From Pectobacterium carotovorum (GTDB lineage: Bacteria > Pseudomonadota > Gammaproteobacteria > Enterobacterales > Enterobacteriaceae), in assembly GCF_900129615.1 (NCBI RefSeq), contig NZ_FQWI01000002.1, positions 124,001 to 188,000 on the forward strand: a stretch of DNA of 64,000 bases, in the 5' to 3' direction. Shown one piece after another: positions 42,050-53,784 of the stretch. Below the pieces are notes generated by a model. The model worked only from the letters and a program-made list of their open reading frames with translations, was not told the origin of the DNA and did not search any database. The first letter of the stretch is position 1, and each line of letters opens with the position of its first letter. A program made the position numbers and the translations under genes.

Positions 42050-43669
42050 ATGTTTCGTAAGATAAAGATCCGTACTGCACTTAGCATGATGGTGTTTTCG
42101 TTAGCGGCGTTACTGCTTTTCGTCGGCGTGTTAGGGTTAGTTGCCGTTCAGTCAGGGAATAAATCATTTGCTCGCGTCGATATGGAAGTGCTGCCAGGGC
42201 TGGTTGCACTGAATGACAGCTCTGAACTGCTGTTGCGTGGTCGGTTGGATTTGCGTCTGTACGAATCATTAATGGGAAAAGGGGACGTCGAGGCGGCTAA
42301 AGTCGCGCTAGGGCGCGCCAGAGGCAAGGTCGACGGTGCCAGTGAAAAGTGGCAGGAATACCTGAAATACCCGCAGTCCGAAGCGGAGAAAGTCATTTCT
42401 GCGGACATGGCTGAAAAGCGTAATACGCTGATGCAGGAGTTTATCGATCCGGCATTTGCAGCGCTTAACGCAGGGAATCTGGATGAATATCGTCAGCGTG
42501 CTGGGAAATCGACGGTGCTGTATGCCGCGTTTGATAAATCCTCTAAAGCGTTGGTTGCCTTCAAGCTGAAGAGTATTGATGAAGCCTATGCCGATTCGAA
42601 TGGACGCGTCGAGCTGATGGAAACCATCCTGTACGGTGCGATTGCCTGTGCGTTGCTGCTGGCGGTGCTGGCCTGGTCTGTGGTGACCAACATGATCGTG
42701 AAACCGCTGAATCAGGCTATTTCCGTCTTTGATCGCATCGCCGAAGGCGACCTGCGGGCACAGATTGATAGCAGCGGAAAAAATGAAATTGCACAGCTGT
42801 TTGCCGCGGTTCAACGTATGCGCGACGGGCTGGAAAATATGGTGCGCGTGGTGCGTAACGGTACCGATGCGATAAGCGTAGGTGTCGAGGAAATAGCCTC
42901 CGGCAACATCGATCTCTCCAGCCGTACCGAGCAGCAGGCGGCCTCGTTGGATGAAACCGCTTCAAGCATGGAACAGATCATGTCGACGGTGAAAAACAAC
43001 GAAGACAACACGCGTAAGGCCAACGATCTGGCGCTGAAAGCCTCTAATTCCGCGTCTCGCGGCGGGAATGTTGTCTCTGAAGTGGTTGATACCATGCGTT
43101 CCATCAAGCAGAGTTCTGCCAAGATCTCCGACATTGTTGGCGTAATCGACGGCATCGCTTTCCAGACCAACCTGTTGGCGCTGAACGCGGCTGTGGAATC
43201 TGCGCGTGCGGGTCAATACGGTAAAGGTTTTGCGGTGGTGGCTTCCGAAGTACGGATGCTGGCTGCGCGCAGTGCAACGGCCGCAAAAGAGATCGGCACT
43301 ATGATCGATGATTCTCTCAGCCGTATTGAAAAGGGCGCGGGGCTGGTTGAAGTCGCGGGTAACACCATGGACGAAGTGCTGATGGATGTGAAAAAAGTGG
43401 TCGATATTATGGATGAGATCACGCTGGCTTCCAGCGAGCAGAGTCGCGGCATTTCGCAGATCAATATCGCCATCAACCAGATGGATGGTGTGACTCAGCA
43501 GAATGCGTCCTTGGTATCCGAAGTCGCGACGTCAGCGAATTCACTTCAGGAGCAGGTTATTAATCTGCAACAGTCCGTTTCCCGTTTCCAGATCGCAAGA
43601 GAAAACATGGAACTCGGTAATGTGCTGCCCGGCTTGCGCCAGAACATTGCGCTGGCCGATGCCCGCTAA
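42050..43669 (+). CDS. Methyl-accepting chemotaxis protein
   Basis: Chemoreceptor of the Tar/Tsr type. Membrane helices lie at about residues 10-32 and 190-212, bracketing a four-helix-bundle ligand domain of some 150 residues. A HAMP domain follows (IVKPLNQAISVFDRIAEGDL). The signalling tip is intact (VDGIAFQTNLLALNAAVESARAG). The protein ends LADAR and lacks the C-terminal NWETF-type pentapeptide that tethers CheR, so it depends on other receptors for methylation. The ligand is unknown. Soft-rot bacteria carry many such receptors. Confidence 0.93.
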   Translation: MFRKIKIRTALSMMVFSLAALLLFVGVLGLVAVQSGNKSFARVDMEVLPGLVALNDSSELLLRGRLDLRLYESLMGKGDVEAAKVALGRARGKVDGASEKWQEYLKYPQSEAEKVISADMAEKRNTLMQEFIDPAFAALNAGNLDEYRQRAGKSTVLYAAFDKSSKALVAFKLKSIDEAYADSNGRVELMETILYGAIACALLLAVLAWSVVTNMIVKPLNQAISVFDRIAEGDLRAQIDSSGKNEIAQLFAAVQRMRDGLENMVRVVRNGTDAISVGVEEIASGNIDLSSRTEQQAASLDETASSMEQIMSTVKNNEDNTRKANDLALKASNSASRGGNVVSEVVDTMRSIKQSSAKISDIVGVIDGIAFQTNLLALNAAVESARAGQYGKGFAVVASEVRMLAARSATAAKEIGTMIDDSLSRIEKGAGLVEVAGNTMDEVLMDVKKVVDIMDEITLASSEQSRGISQINIAINQMDGVTQQNASLVSEVATSANSLQEQVINLQQSVSRFQIARENMELGNVLPGLRQNIALADAR

Positions 43670-43683
43670 TCGTTAAATGAGCT

Positions 43684-43735
43684 TATCGCCTGTTTTCGTT
43701 AATGCTATATGAGCATGAGCAGCGAAGACAGGCGA
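43684..43735 (+). terminator. Hairpin after the chemoreceptor gene
   Basis: ATCGCCTGTTTTCG and CGAAGACAGGCGAT pair with one mismatch across a long loop between convergent genes. There is no strong T-run. Confidence 0.5.
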
Positions 43736-43748
43736 TTCATACACGTAT

Positions 43749-44312
43749 TCATTCATCAATAAATGGTGTGGTATCGATAAACGGCACGGGAACCGTCAAC
43801 GTTAACCAGACGCCGTTATCCGCCTGATAAAAAACAAACCCTTGTTGGTGCATTTCCCGTGCCTTTATTTCTAATACCACGGGTTTGCCATGCCGTTGGC
43901 CGACGTTTATCGCTGTGGCTTCATCGGCAGACAAATGCACATACTGACGCGAGCCAGGAAGCAAACCCTGCTGATTTATCGAGTCGACGAATCGGGTTGC
44001 GGTGCCGTGGTAAAGAAACTCGGGCGGCACTTTGGGCTCGTAACGCATATCGACCTGTGATGACGAGTGCCCCTGCGCTGCGCGGATCGATAACCCATCC
44101 GCCGAAATAGAAAAACGCTTTTTATCACTGCTATCGACGACATCTTGAATCACTTCTCTGGTAAGAAGGCGTCCGTCTTTGGCCGCACCGCTAATCAGTT
44201 CCGCTATGTTTGCCCATCCTTCGCTATTCAGCGTGAGCCCAATGGCTTCGGGCTTGTGCCGTAAAACGTAGCTCAGAAATTTGCTGACCTCAGCATGATT
44301 CGTGTTGCTCAT
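43749..44312 (-). CDS. kptA: KptA, RNA 2'-phosphotransferase
   Basis: Tpt1/KptA-family protein that moves a 2'-phosphate from RNA to NAD. The 187-residue protein shows the conserved stretches [14 protein letters not shown] (Arg-His core), [14 protein letters not shown] and VWLTLTVP with the catalytic residues of the family. I chose ATG 44312 (GGAG upstream); the frame opens 7 codons earlier. Bacteria rarely have substrates for it; the role is not known. It is monocistronic. Confidence 0.9.
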   Translation of the reverse strand: MSNTNHAEVSKFLSYVLRHKPEAIGLTLNSEGWANIAELISGAAKDGRLLTREVIQDVVDSSDKKRFSISADGLSIRAAQGHSSSQVDMRYEPKVPPEFLYHGTATRFVDSINQQGLLPGSRQYVHLSADEATAINVGQRHGKPVVLEIKAREMHQQGFVFYQADNGVWLTLTVPVPFIDTTPFIDE

Positions 44313-44388
44313 TGTGTTACTCCATTTATGCATTTTGCGAAGCGAATAGATTGTAATTGAAATACTTTTTACGCGAATAAAAAGTAAA

Positions 44389-44412
44389 AAGCCTCGTTTT
44401 TCAACGAGGCTT
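44389..44412. terminator. Terminator between valS and kptA
   Basis: AAGCCTCGTT and AACGAGGCTT form a 10-base stem with T runs on the minus strand. It ends the valS transcript and blocks read-through into the kptA promoter region. Confidence 0.85.
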
Positions 44413-44450
44413 TCGTACTTACCGTACTACCGCTAGAAAATCGATGAGCG

Positions 44451-47321
44451 TTACAGCGCAGCGATGACCGCGTGCTGATCCAGCAGTTTGGCTTTCGCTA
44501 CGGCGTAACCGTCCAACTTCTCGCGCTCTTTGGCTACGACCGCTTCCGGTGCGCGAGCCACAAAGCCTTCGTTGGACAGCTTGCTTTCGATGCGCTCAAT
44601 CTCTGCTTCGATTTTCGCCACTTCTTTCGCCAGACGATCCAGCTCTGCCGCTTTATCGATCAGGCCAGCCATCGGGATTAACAGCTCGGCACCCTCGATG
44701 AGTTTAGTGACGGAAACCGGACCTTTGTCGCCCGCAGGCAGCAGCGTAATGCTTTCCAGACGCGCCAGCGTTTGGATAAAGCTGCGGTTCTCTTCCACGC
44801 GACGCTGTGCTTCAGCAGTGACATCACGCAGTAACACTTCCAGCGGTTTGCCCGGCGCGATGTTCATTTCTGCACGAATGTTACGCACAGCGATAATCGC
44901 CTGCTTGATCCACTCCAGATCGTTCAGCGCCAGCGTATCTTCCTGCGCGGCATCGAACTCAGGGAACGGCTGTAACATGATGCTTTCATTTGTACGAACA
45001 GCGGCGCTAATGCCTTTCAGCGTTTTAACGCGTAGCCAGATGGTTTCGGTAATGAACGGAATAATTGGATGCGCCAGACGCAGCAACGCTTCCAGTACGG
45101 TAACCAGCGTATGGCGCGTACCGCGCAGTTCTGCTTCCGATCCGCCATTCATCACAGGCTTCGTCAGCTCCAGATACCAGTCGCAGAACTGGTTCCAGGT
45201 GAATTCGTACAGAATACCGGCCGCAATATCAAAGCGATAGCTGTCCAGCGCTTCGCGGTAGGCTTTCACCGTACGGTTGAATTCCGCCAGAATCCAGCGG
45301 TCAGCCAGCGACAGCACTTTCTCGCCTGCGCTAAAGCCGCAATCCTGATCTTCGGTGTTCATCAGCACAAAACGGCTAGCGTTCCACAGCTTGTTACAGA
45401 AGTTGCGGTAACCTTCCAGACGCTTCATGTCCCAGTTGATGTCGCGACCGGTAGAGGCCAGCGCCGCCAGCGTGAAGCGCAGAGCATCTGTACCGTGAGG
45501 TTCGATGCCGTTCGGGAACTGTTTCTCGGTGCGCTTGCGGATTTTTTCCGCCAGCTGCGGCTGCATCATATTGCCAGTACGTTTTTCCAGCAGGGCTTCC
45601 AGCGAAATACCGTCCACCATATCCAGCGGGTCGATGACGTTCCCTTTGGATTTAGACATCTTCTGGCCTTCCTCATCACGGATCAGGCCGGTCATGTAAA
45701 CGGTGTGGAATGGCACCTGCGATTTGCCGTCTTCATCTTTGATGAAATGCATGGTCAGCATGATCATGCGGGCAATCCAGAAGAAGATGATGTCGAAGCC
45801 GCTGACCATCACGCTGCTTGGGTGGAAGGCTTTCAGATCGGGGGTTTGTTCTGGCCAACCCAGCGTAGAGAACGTCCACAGCCCGGATGAGAACCAGGTA
45901 TCCAGTACGTCTTCATCCTGATTCAGGACGACATCATCAGAGAGGTTGTTTTCACTGCGTACTTCCGCTTCGGTACGGCCCACATAGACGTTGCCATTGG
46001 CATCGTACCAGGCCGGAATGCGGTGACCCCACCACAGTTGACGGGAGATACACCAGTCCTGAATGTCGCGCATCCAGCTGAAGTACATGTTTTCGTACTG
46101 TTTTGGTACGAACTGGATGCGGCCATCTTCTACCGCTTCCACTGCCGGTTTAGCCAGTACGGCAGCACGCACGTACCACTGGTCGGTCAGCATCGGCTCA
46201 ATGACAACGCCGCCACGGTCACCGTAAGGCACGGTCAGATCGTGCGCTTTGATCTCTTCCAGCAGGCCGAGTTCATCGAATGCGGCTACCAGCGCTTTAC
46301 GTGCGGCAAAACGCTCCAGACCCTGGAAGGCTTCTGGAATGTCGCTGCTGTAAGCGGTGCTGGCTTCGCCATTGGTATCAAAGATTTCAGCGCTCTGGCG
46401 GATATCACCGTCGAACGTCAGGATGTTCACCATTGGCAACTGGTGGCGTTTACCGACTTCGTAGTCGTTGAAGTCGTGCGCTGGTGTGATCTTCACGCAG
46501 CCGGTGCCTTTTTCCATATCGGCGTGTTCGTCGCCAACGATCGGAATACGGCGGCCAATCAGCGGCAGGATCACCTCTTTGCCGATCAGATCTTTATAAC
46601 GCGGATCTTCCGGGTTAACGGCGACACCGGTATCACCCAGCACGGTTTCCGGGCGGGTGGTCGCGACGACCAGATAGTCTTTCCCGTCGGCGGTTTTCAC
46701 GCCATCGGCCAGCGGATAACGCAGGTGCCACATCGACCCTTTCACTTCGCGGTTTTCTACTTCCAGATCGGAAATCGCGGTGCGCAGTTTCGGATCCCAG
46801 TTCACCAGACGCTTGCCACGGTAAATCAGGTCTTCTTTATACAGACGAACGAACACTTCTTTCACCGCGTTGGACAGGCCTTCATCCATGGTGAAACGCT
46901 CGCGTTCCCAGTCAACGGAGTTGCCCAGACGGCGCATCTGATTGGTAATGTTGCCACCGGATTCGCCTTTCCACTGCCAGATTTTGTCGATGAACGCCTC
47001 GCGGCCGTAATCGTGGCGAGTTTTGCCTTCTTCTGCGGCGATCTTGCGCTCAACGACCATTTGCGTGGCGATACCCGCGTGGTCAGTACCCGCCTGCCAC
47101 AGGGTATTTTTGCCCTGCATGCGCTGATAGCGGATCAACGTATCCATAATGGTTTGCTGGAAAGCATGACCCATATGCAAGCTGCCGGTGACGTTGGGCG
47201 GCGGGATCATGATGCTGAAGCTTTCTTTACTCGTGTCGCCGTGCGGCTTGAAGTAGCCTTGCTTTTCCCAGTGTTCGTAGAGCGGCTGCTCGATATCTTG
47301 CGGGTTATATTTCGTTTCCAT
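44451..47321 (-). CDS. valS: ValS, valyl-tRNA synthetase
   Basis: Class I synthetase that charges tRNA-Val and edits threonine. The HIGH-type motif [14 protein letters not shown] is near residue 42, the [10 protein letters not shown] zone follows, and [12 protein letters not shown] marks the second nucleotide motif. The C-terminal coiled-coil arm ([25 protein letters not shown]) is present. I chose ATG 47321, aligning with the E. coli start, giving 956 residues; a TTG three codons earlier is less likely. holC lies 12 bases upstream. Confidence 0.97.
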   Translation of the reverse strand: METKYNPQDIEQPLYEHWEKQGYFKPHGDTSKESFSIMIPPPNVTGSLHMGHAFQQTIMDTLIRYQRMQGKNTLWQAGTDHAGIATQMVVERKIAAEEGKTRHDYGREAFIDKIWQWKGESGGNITNQMRRLGNSVDWERERFTMDEGLSNAVKEVFVRLYKEDLIYRGKRLVNWDPKLRTAISDLEVENREVKGSMWHLRYPLADGVKTADGKDYLVVATTRPETVLGDTGVAVNPEDPRYKDLIGKEVILPLIGRRIPIVGDEHADMEKGTGCVKITPAHDFNDYEVGKRHQLPMVNILTFDGDIRQSAEIFDTNGEASTAYSSDIPEAFQGLERFAARKALVAAFDELGLLEEIKAHDLTVPYGDRGGVVIEPMLTDQWYVRAAVLAKPAVEAVEDGRIQFVPKQYENMYFSWMRDIQDWCISRQLWWGHRIPAWYDANGNVYVGRTEAEVRSENNLSDDVVLNQDEDVLDTWFSSGLWTFSTLGWPEQTPDLKAFHPSSVMVSGFDIIFFWIARMIMLTMHFIKDEDGKSQVPFHTVYMTGLIRDEEGQKMSKSKGNVIDPLDMVDGISLEALLEKRTGNMMQPQLAEKIRKRTEKQFPNGIEPHGTDALRFTLAALASTGRDINWDMKRLEGYRNFCNKLWNASRFVLMNTEDQDCGFSAGEKVLSLADRWILAEFNRTVKAYREALDSYRFDIAAGILYEFTWNQFCDWYLELTKPVMNGGSEAELRGTRHTLVTVLEALLRLAHPIIPFITETIWLRVKTLKGISAAVRTNESIMLQPFPEFDAAQEDTLALNDLEWIKQAIIAVRNIRAEMNIAPGKPLEVLLRDVTAEAQRRVEENRSFIQTLARLESITLLPAGDKGPVSVTKLIEGAELLIPMAGLIDKAAELDRLAKEVAKIEAEIERIESKLSNEGFVARAPEAVVAKEREKLDGYAVAKAKLLDQHAVIAAL

Positions 47322-47333
47322 TATGCTCAAAAT

Positions 47334-47783
47334 TCAGTGAGTTGGCGGCGTAGCCGTGGTCAATTGGAAGCCGACGCTGCGATAGGTTTTATAGCGGTCG
47401 CGCGCCAACTGTTTCAAGGATTCTTCGTAAGGGACAAAGTCTATCACTTCATGGAAAGCGGTGGCAAAATCTGCGAACTGCGGCAATAGGCTGATCAGCA
47501 GATCTCGTGGCGCGTTGCCACGCCGCTGCGGCCAGGCCAGTTCAACCGGTGCGCCGTGACGCGGCCCTTCGCCTGCCAGATTATGCGGCACAAATGCGTT
47601 GGGATCGCGTTGCCACAGCGCCTCGTCCAGTCTGATGGCCTGTTGCTCGTCTTCACAGGCAATCAGCACGCGCTTTCCTGCTCGCCAACGTTCTGCCGCC
47701 AGATCGCATGCCAGTGCTTCATGGGCGCTGAGCTCACCGCTTTTGCTGTCGTGTTCGAGAAGATAGAACGTTGCGTTTTTCAT
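47334..47783 (-). CDS. holC: HolC, chi subunit of DNA polymerase III
   Basis: Links the clamp loader to SSB on single-stranded DNA. The 149-residue protein matches E. coli HolC at MKNATFYLLEHDSKSGEL, RWRAGKRVLIACEDEQQAIRLDEALW, VPHNLAGEGP and VDFVPYEESLKQLARDRYKTYR. The order pepA-holC-valS is conserved in enterics. Confidence 0.96.
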   Translation of the reverse strand: MKNATFYLLEHDSKSGELSAHEALACDLAAERWRAGKRVLIACEDEQQAIRLDEALWQRDPNAFVPHNLAGEGPRHGAPVELAWPQRRGNAPRDLLISLLPQFADFATAFHEVIDFVPYEESLKQLARDRYKTYRSVGFQLTTATPPTH

Positions 47784-47887
47784 TGTTTACACTATTGATA
47801 AGGGCCGGAATATCCGGCCCGATAGACAATTACCTTATAAGGATAAGGCAATCGCTGGCTTTGGTCATCGCCGTTGACGTGAAAGTC

Positions 47888-49414
<1,527 letters not shown>

Positions 49415-49603
49415 TTAAAGACAACGGCGGGGGCAACGGCTAGAATGTGACACTCCGTAATACTTCCCGCCGTTGCGTTAACATAACCTGTGTTAATCTT
49501 AACGACGTAACGAACCTGTTTTAGTGACTAATAAGCAGGTTCTGATACAACAGCTCAAACGCAGTGTGTTGTAATACAGTTTTAGCTAAGAGGGCAGCCA
49601 AAA

Positions 49604-49675
49604 ATGAGTATAAATGGCGCGTTAGCGAAGAAACTATCGATTTTCCTGCAAAAAGACAAGTTTTCACAGGCGTAA
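49604..49675 (+). CDS. Possible short leader ORF before lptF
   Basis: ATG 49604 starts a 23-residue frame (MSINGALAKKLSIFLQKDKF then SQA) whose stop lies 6 bases before the lptF start. An AGAGGG site lies 10 bases upstream of its ATG. It could be a leader peptide or chance. The amphipathic helix pattern is suggestive, but I know of no relative. Confidence 0.3.
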   Translation: MSINGALAKKLSIFLQKDKFSQA

Positions 49676-49681
49676 TTAAGC

Positions 49682-50797
49682 GTGATCATCATTCGATATC
49701 TGGTACGGGAAACCTTTAAGAGCCAACTGGCCATCCTTTTCATTCTGTTACTGATTTTCTTTTGTCAGAAATTGGTACGGATACTGGGTGCCGCTGTTGA
49801 TGGTGAAATCCCGACAAATTTGGTTATCTCCCTGTTGGGATTGGGCGTGCCAGAAATGGTGCAGCTCATCCTGCCATTAAGTCTGTTTCTTGGCGTATTG
49901 ATGACGTTTGGCCGCCTCTATGCGGAAAGCGAGATCACCGTCATGCACGCCTGCGGGCTAGGCAAACGCGTGTTGCTGAAAGCCGCGCTGGTTCTGGCGG
50001 TGTTCACTGCCATTATTGCAACCATTAACGTCATGTGGCTCAGCCCATGGTCGTCCCGGCATCAGGAAGAAGTACTGGCGGAAGCGAAAGCGAACCCCGG
50101 CATGGCGGCATTGGTAGAAGGGCAGTTCCAGTCCGCACAGGGTGGTAACGCGGTGTTGTTTGTCGGCAATGTCAAAGGCTCGGAGTTTGAGCACGTCTTT
50201 CTGGCACAGCTGCGCCCCAGCGGTAACGCACGGCCTTCTGTCGTCGTGGCCGATCGCGGTCATATCAAGCAAAACGAAGACGGTGCGCAGGTCGTAACGC
50301 TGGATAACGGTTCGCGTTACGAAGGTACGGCGCTGCTGCGTGATTTTCGTATCACGGACTTCACCAACTATCAGGCCGTGATTGGTCACCAGAGCGTGAC
50401 GCTAAATAATAGCGATGTGCAGCAAATGGATATGCAGACCTTGTGGCATTCGGATGCGCACGATGCGCGTGCAGAGTTCCACTGGCGGCTGACGTTGATT
50501 ATTTCGGTACTGATCATGGCGCTGATGGTGGTGCCGCTGAGTGTGGTGAACCCACGTCAGGGTAGGGTGCTGAGTATGCTGCCTGCGATGCTGCTGTACC
50601 TGATTTTCTTCCTGCTGCAAAGCTCGCTGCGTTCTAACGCCAGTAAAGGCAAAATCGATCCGATGGTATGGGTCTGGCTGACCAACCTGACGTACTTCGG
50701 TATCGCGGTCATGCTTAACCTCTGGGATACCGTGCCGATGCGCAAAGTGCGCGCCCGCTTTAAGCCCCGCACTCTTAGAACACAAGGAGCGGCCTGA
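49682..50797 (+). CDS. lptF: LptF, LPS export permease subunit
   Basis: With LptG and the LptB ATPase it extracts lipopolysaccharide from the inner membrane and feeds it to LptC. The 371-residue protein begins MIIIRYLVRETFKSQLAILF, nearly identical to E. coli LptF, with six membrane helices and the periplasmic jellyroll domain between helices 3 and 4. The start is GTG, as in E. coli. Its stop overlaps the lptG start by one base. Confidence 0.96.
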   Translation: MIIIRYLVRETFKSQLAILFILLLIFFCQKLVRILGAAVDGEIPTNLVISLLGLGVPEMVQLILPLSLFLGVLMTFGRLYAESEITVMHACGLGKRVLLKAALVLAVFTAIIATINVMWLSPWSSRHQEEVLAEAKANPGMAALVEGQFQSAQGGNAVLFVGNVKGSEFEHVFLAQLRPSGNARPSVVVADRGHIKQNEDGAQVVTLDNGSRYEGTALLRDFRITDFTNYQAVIGHQSVTLNNSDVQQMDMQTLWHSDAHDARAEFHWRLTLIISVLIMALMVVPLSVVNPRQGRVLSMLPAMLLYLIFFLLQSSLRSNASKGKIDPMVWVWLTNLTYFGIAVMLNLWDTVPMRKVRARFKPRTLRTQGAA

Positions 50798-51873
50798 TGT
50801 TTGGTGTATTAGACCGCTATATCGGCAAAACGATTTTCACCACCATCATGACGACGCTGTTCATGCTGGTGTCGCTCTCCGGCATCATCAAGTTTGTCGA
50901 CCAGTTGCGTAAAGTTGGGCAGGGCGAGTATTCGGCGCTGGGCGCTGGGCTATACACGCTGCTCAGCGTACCCAAAGATATTGAGATCTTCTTCCCAATG
51001 GCGGCGCTGCTTGGCGCGTTGCTCGGGCTGGGTCAGCTTGCGACCCGCAGCGAACTGGTGGTGATGCAGGCTTCCGGCTTTACCCGCTTGCAGATTGCGA
51101 CGGCCGTGATGAAAACCGCGATCCCGCTGGTGCTGCTGACGATGGCGATTGGCGAATGGGTGTCTCCGCAAGGGGAACAGATGGCGCGCAACTACCGCTC
51201 TCAGATGATCTCCGGTGGGTCGATGATCTCTACGCAGGGCGGACTGTGGGCAAAAGACGGCAATGACTTTATCTATATCGAACGAGTGACGGGCGATAAA
51301 GAGCTGTCTGGCGTCAACATCTACCACTTCGACGATAAGAACAAGCTGCTATCTGTGCGCTATGCGGCCTCCGCCGAGTTTGAAGATGACAGGAATGTCT
51401 GGAAGCTCTCGCAGGTTGATGAATCTGATTTGAGCGACGGCAAACAAATTGGTGGCAGCCAGACGTTCAGCGGGGAATGGAAAACCAACCTGACGCCGGA
51501 TAAGCTCGGCGTGGTGGCGCTGGAACCGGATGCGCTGTCTATCCGTGGGCTACACAATTACGCCAAATACCTGAAACAAAGCGGACAGGAAGCGAACCGC
51601 TACCAGCTGAACATGTGGAGCAAAATCTTTGCACCGGTCTCTGTGGCGGTGATGATGCTCATGGCAGTCTCTTTCATCTTCGGCCCGCTGCGCAGCGTGT
51701 CGGCGGGTTCACGCATCGTGATAGGTATTAGCTTCGGCTTCCTCTTCTACCTGCTGAATGAGATTTTCCGCCCACTCAGCCTGGTCTATGGCATCCCGCC
51801 GATCCTGGGCGCGATCTTGCCGAGCTCGGTGTTTCTGTTCATCAGCGTGGCACTGCTACTGAAACGCCGATAG
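50797..51873 (+). CDS. lptG: LptG, LPS export permease subunit
   Basis: Partner of LptF with the same fold: six helices and a periplasmic jellyroll. The 358-residue protein starts MFGVLDRYIGKTIFTTIMTTLF and has the conserved coupling-helix stretch ALLGALLGLGQLATRSELVVMQASGFT. Start and stop codons of lptF and lptG share one base, so the two are translated together. A terminator follows. Confidence 0.96.
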   Translation: MFGVLDRYIGKTIFTTIMTTLFMLVSLSGIIKFVDQLRKVGQGEYSALGAGLYTLLSVPKDIEIFFPMAALLGALLGLGQLATRSELVVMQASGFTRLQIATAVMKTAIPLVLLTMAIGEWVSPQGEQMARNYRSQMISGGSMISTQGGLWAKDGNDFIYIERVTGDKELSGVNIYHFDDKNKLLSVRYAASAEFEDDRNVWKLSQVDESDLSDGKQIGGSQTFSGEWKTNLTPDKLGVVALEPDALSIRGLHNYAKYLKQSGQEANRYQLNMWSKIFAPVSVAVMMLMAVSFIFGPLRSVSAGSRIVIGISFGFLFYLLNEIFRPLSLVYGIPPILGAILPSSVFLFISVALLLKRR

Positions 51874-51892
51874 CAGCCAATAAATCAGAGAA

Positions 51893-51927
51893 AGCGCCGA
51901 GTGGATAACCCCTCGGCGCTTTTTTAT
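51893..51927 (+). terminator. Terminator after lptFG
   Basis: AGCGCCGAG and CTCGGCGCT form a 9-base stem across a 10-base loop and are followed by TTTTTTATT. Confidence 0.88.
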
Positions 51928-52047
51928 TGGTCGTGACAAATCGCCTTGGCAACACCCATTACCACACAATCTTGAAGGCAAAAAAGTCATAACACGTTGC
52001 TAGAGATGATTTTTTCAGCACTTAACCGAACACGGAGTGGATTAACG

Positions 52048-52075
52048 TTGCGCGAGAGCCGTCAAACGGTATAAT
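52048..52075 (+). promoter_or_regulatory. Sigma-70 promoter of the tRNA-Leu gene
   Basis: TTGCGC (52048-52053) and a perfect TATAAT (52070-52075) are 16 bases apart. The tRNA starts 28 bases after the -10 element. A GC-rich discriminator typical of stringently controlled promoters follows. Confidence 0.85.
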
Positions 52076-52103
52076 GCACCCGTTTTCCGCATACTACTTC
52101 TGT

Positions 52104-52188
52104 GCCGAAGTGGCGAAATCGGTAGACGCAGTTGATTCAAAATCAACCATCGAAAGATGTGCCGGTTCGAGTCCGGCCTTCGGCACCA
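52104..52188 (+). tRNA. leuX: tRNA-Leu (anticodon CAA), the leuX counterpart
   Basis: The acceptor stem GCCGAAG pairs with CTTCGGC and ends in encoded ACCA. The anticodon arm GTTGA/TCAAC encloses the loop TTCAAAA, giving CAA. A long variable arm and the GGTTCGAGTCC T-arm are present, typical of tRNA-Leu. In E. coli the CAA isoacceptor leuX is a classic integration site of P4-type islands. Here an integrase follows 200 bases downstream. Confidence 0.96.
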
Positions 52189-52201
52189 ACAGTATGTAAA
52201 T

Positions 52202-52227
52202 AGACGTCTACGGACGTCTTTTTTTAT
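52202..52227 (+). terminator. Terminator after tRNA-Leu
   Basis: AGACGTC and GACGTCT pair across a 4-base loop and are followed by eight T. Confidence 0.85.
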
Positions 52228-52388
52228 GCCTGAAATCCGCGCCACACAAGGCCTTACCCGAATTTTCTGTCAACGGAAGTCAATCTGAGTCCACCCACAT
52301 CAATCTGCTTGTGAGTATAGAACCGAGTATATATGCTGGTTCGATATTGCTTATATACTCACAGCAGGATTATGGAAGGATAACCATT

Positions 52389-53648
52389 ATGGCCCTGACA
52401 GATACTAAGGTACGTTCTGCTAAACCCGAGGAAAAAGAGTATTCGCTGGTCGATGGCGACGGCATGTTTTTGCTAGTTCATCCCAATGGCTCAAAATACT
52501 GGCGCTTTCGTTTTCGCTTCGGTGGCAAACAGCACCTGATGGCGTTTGGCGTCTATCCCGAAGTTTCACTGGCGGATGCCAGACAGAAGCGGGAAGACGC
52601 CAGAAAGTTGGTTGCTGCGGGCATTGATCCGCGTGAGCAAAAACGTGCGGTACAAGAAGAACAGGCGAAAGCGGTATTCACTTTTGAGTTTGTAGCCCGA
52701 GAGTGGCACGCTACCAATCAAAAGTGGTCGGAAGAGCATAGCCGCCGCGTGCTGAAAAGCCTGGAAGATAACCTCTTCTCTGCTATCGGTAAACGCAACA
52801 TTGCCGAACTCAAAACGCGAGACCTGTTAGCCCCTATTAAGGTGGTTGAACAATCAGGCCGTCTTGAAGTGGCATCACGACTTCAACAACGCACAACCGC
52901 AATAATGCGCTACGCGGTACAAAGCGGGTTAATCGACTACAACCCGGCGCAGGAAATGGCGGGCGCTGTGGCATCAAGTAATCGGCAGCATCGTCCTGCA
53001 CTGGAATTAAAGCATACTCCCGAGCTGCTTCAGCGCATCGATAGCTATACCGGCAGGCCATTAACGCGTTTGGCGGTAGAGTTGACGTTATTGATCTTTA
53101 TCCGCTCCAGCGAACTGCGCTTTGCCCGTTGGTCGGAGATCGATTTTGAAACCTCAATGTGGACTATCCCTCCTGAGAGAAAACCGATAGAGGGTGTGAA
53201 GCACTCTCATCGTGGCTCAAAAATGCGTACTCCGCATTTGGTGCCCCTTTCCCGACAGGCGTTGGTTATTTTGAAGCAAATACAGCAATTCAGCGGCAAC
53301 CATGAACTGATCTTTATTGGCGATCACGATCCGCGTAAGCCCATGAGTGAAAATACGGTGAACAATGCCTTGCGGGTAATGGGGTACGACACCAAGGTTG
53401 AAGTCTGCGGTCACGGCTTCAGGACAATGGCCTGTAGCTCGCTAATTGAATCGGGGTTATGGTCGAGGGATGCAGTGGAGCGCCAGATGAGCCATATGGA
53501 ACGTAACTCGGTACGGGCGGCGTATATCCACAAGGCGGAACACTTGGACGAGCGTAAGCTGATGCTGCAATGGTGGGCAGATTTTCTCGATGCGAATCGG
53601 GAGAAGGCGGTGAGTGCGTTTGATTTTGGGAAGTTATTGGCTGGCTAA
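52389..53648 (+). CDS. P4-type tyrosine integrase of the island
   Basis: Catalyses site-specific integration and excision of the island, most likely at the adjacent tRNA-Leu 3' end. The N-terminal DUF4102-type domain (ALTDTKVRSAKPEEKEYSLVDGDGMFLLV) marks the P4/CP4 family. The catalytic domain shows the first Arg in IRSSELRFARWSEID, the HGFRTMA box (HxxR) and the nucleophile Tyr in RAAYIHKAEH. 419 residues from ATG 52389. It points away from the tRNA. Confidence 0.93.
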   Translation: MALTDTKVRSAKPEEKEYSLVDGDGMFLLVHPNGSKYWRFRFRFGGKQHLMAFGVYPEVSLADARQKREDARKLVAAGIDPREQKRAVQEEQAKAVFTFEFVAREWHATNQKWSEEHSRRVLKSLEDNLFSAIGKRNIAELKTRDLLAPIKVVEQSGRLEVASRLQQRTTAIMRYAVQSGLIDYNPAQEMAGAVASSNRQHRPALELKHTPELLQRIDSYTGRPLTRLAVELTLLIFIRSSELRFARWSEIDFETSMWTIPPERKPIEGVKHSHRGSKMRTPHLVPLSRQALVILKQIQQFSGNHELIFIGDHDPRKPMSENTVNNALRVMGYDTKVEVCGHGFRTMACSSLIESGLWSRDAVERQMSHMERNSVRAAYIHKAEHLDERKLMLQWWADFLDANREKAVSAFDFGKLLAG

Positions 53649-53784
53649 TTCATAATAAATAACAGGTTGTAACTCTGGAAAGCGTTACAACCTAATAAAG
53701 TAGAATTATTAAAAGAGCTATTTTTTTGAACATGATTTTGACCTATAAGACTGTATACACACGCGGGTAAAGGAGGAGGCACGT

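Noticed and set aside
46023-47489. 488-residue frame antisense to valS and holC
   Set aside because: Long antisense frame produced by the codon bias of valS. The real gene is unmistakable on the other strand.
53721-53760. TTGACC and TATACA as an hsd promoter
   Set aside because: The two hexamers are only about 10 bases apart, too close for a sigma-70 promoter; the true promoter was not located.
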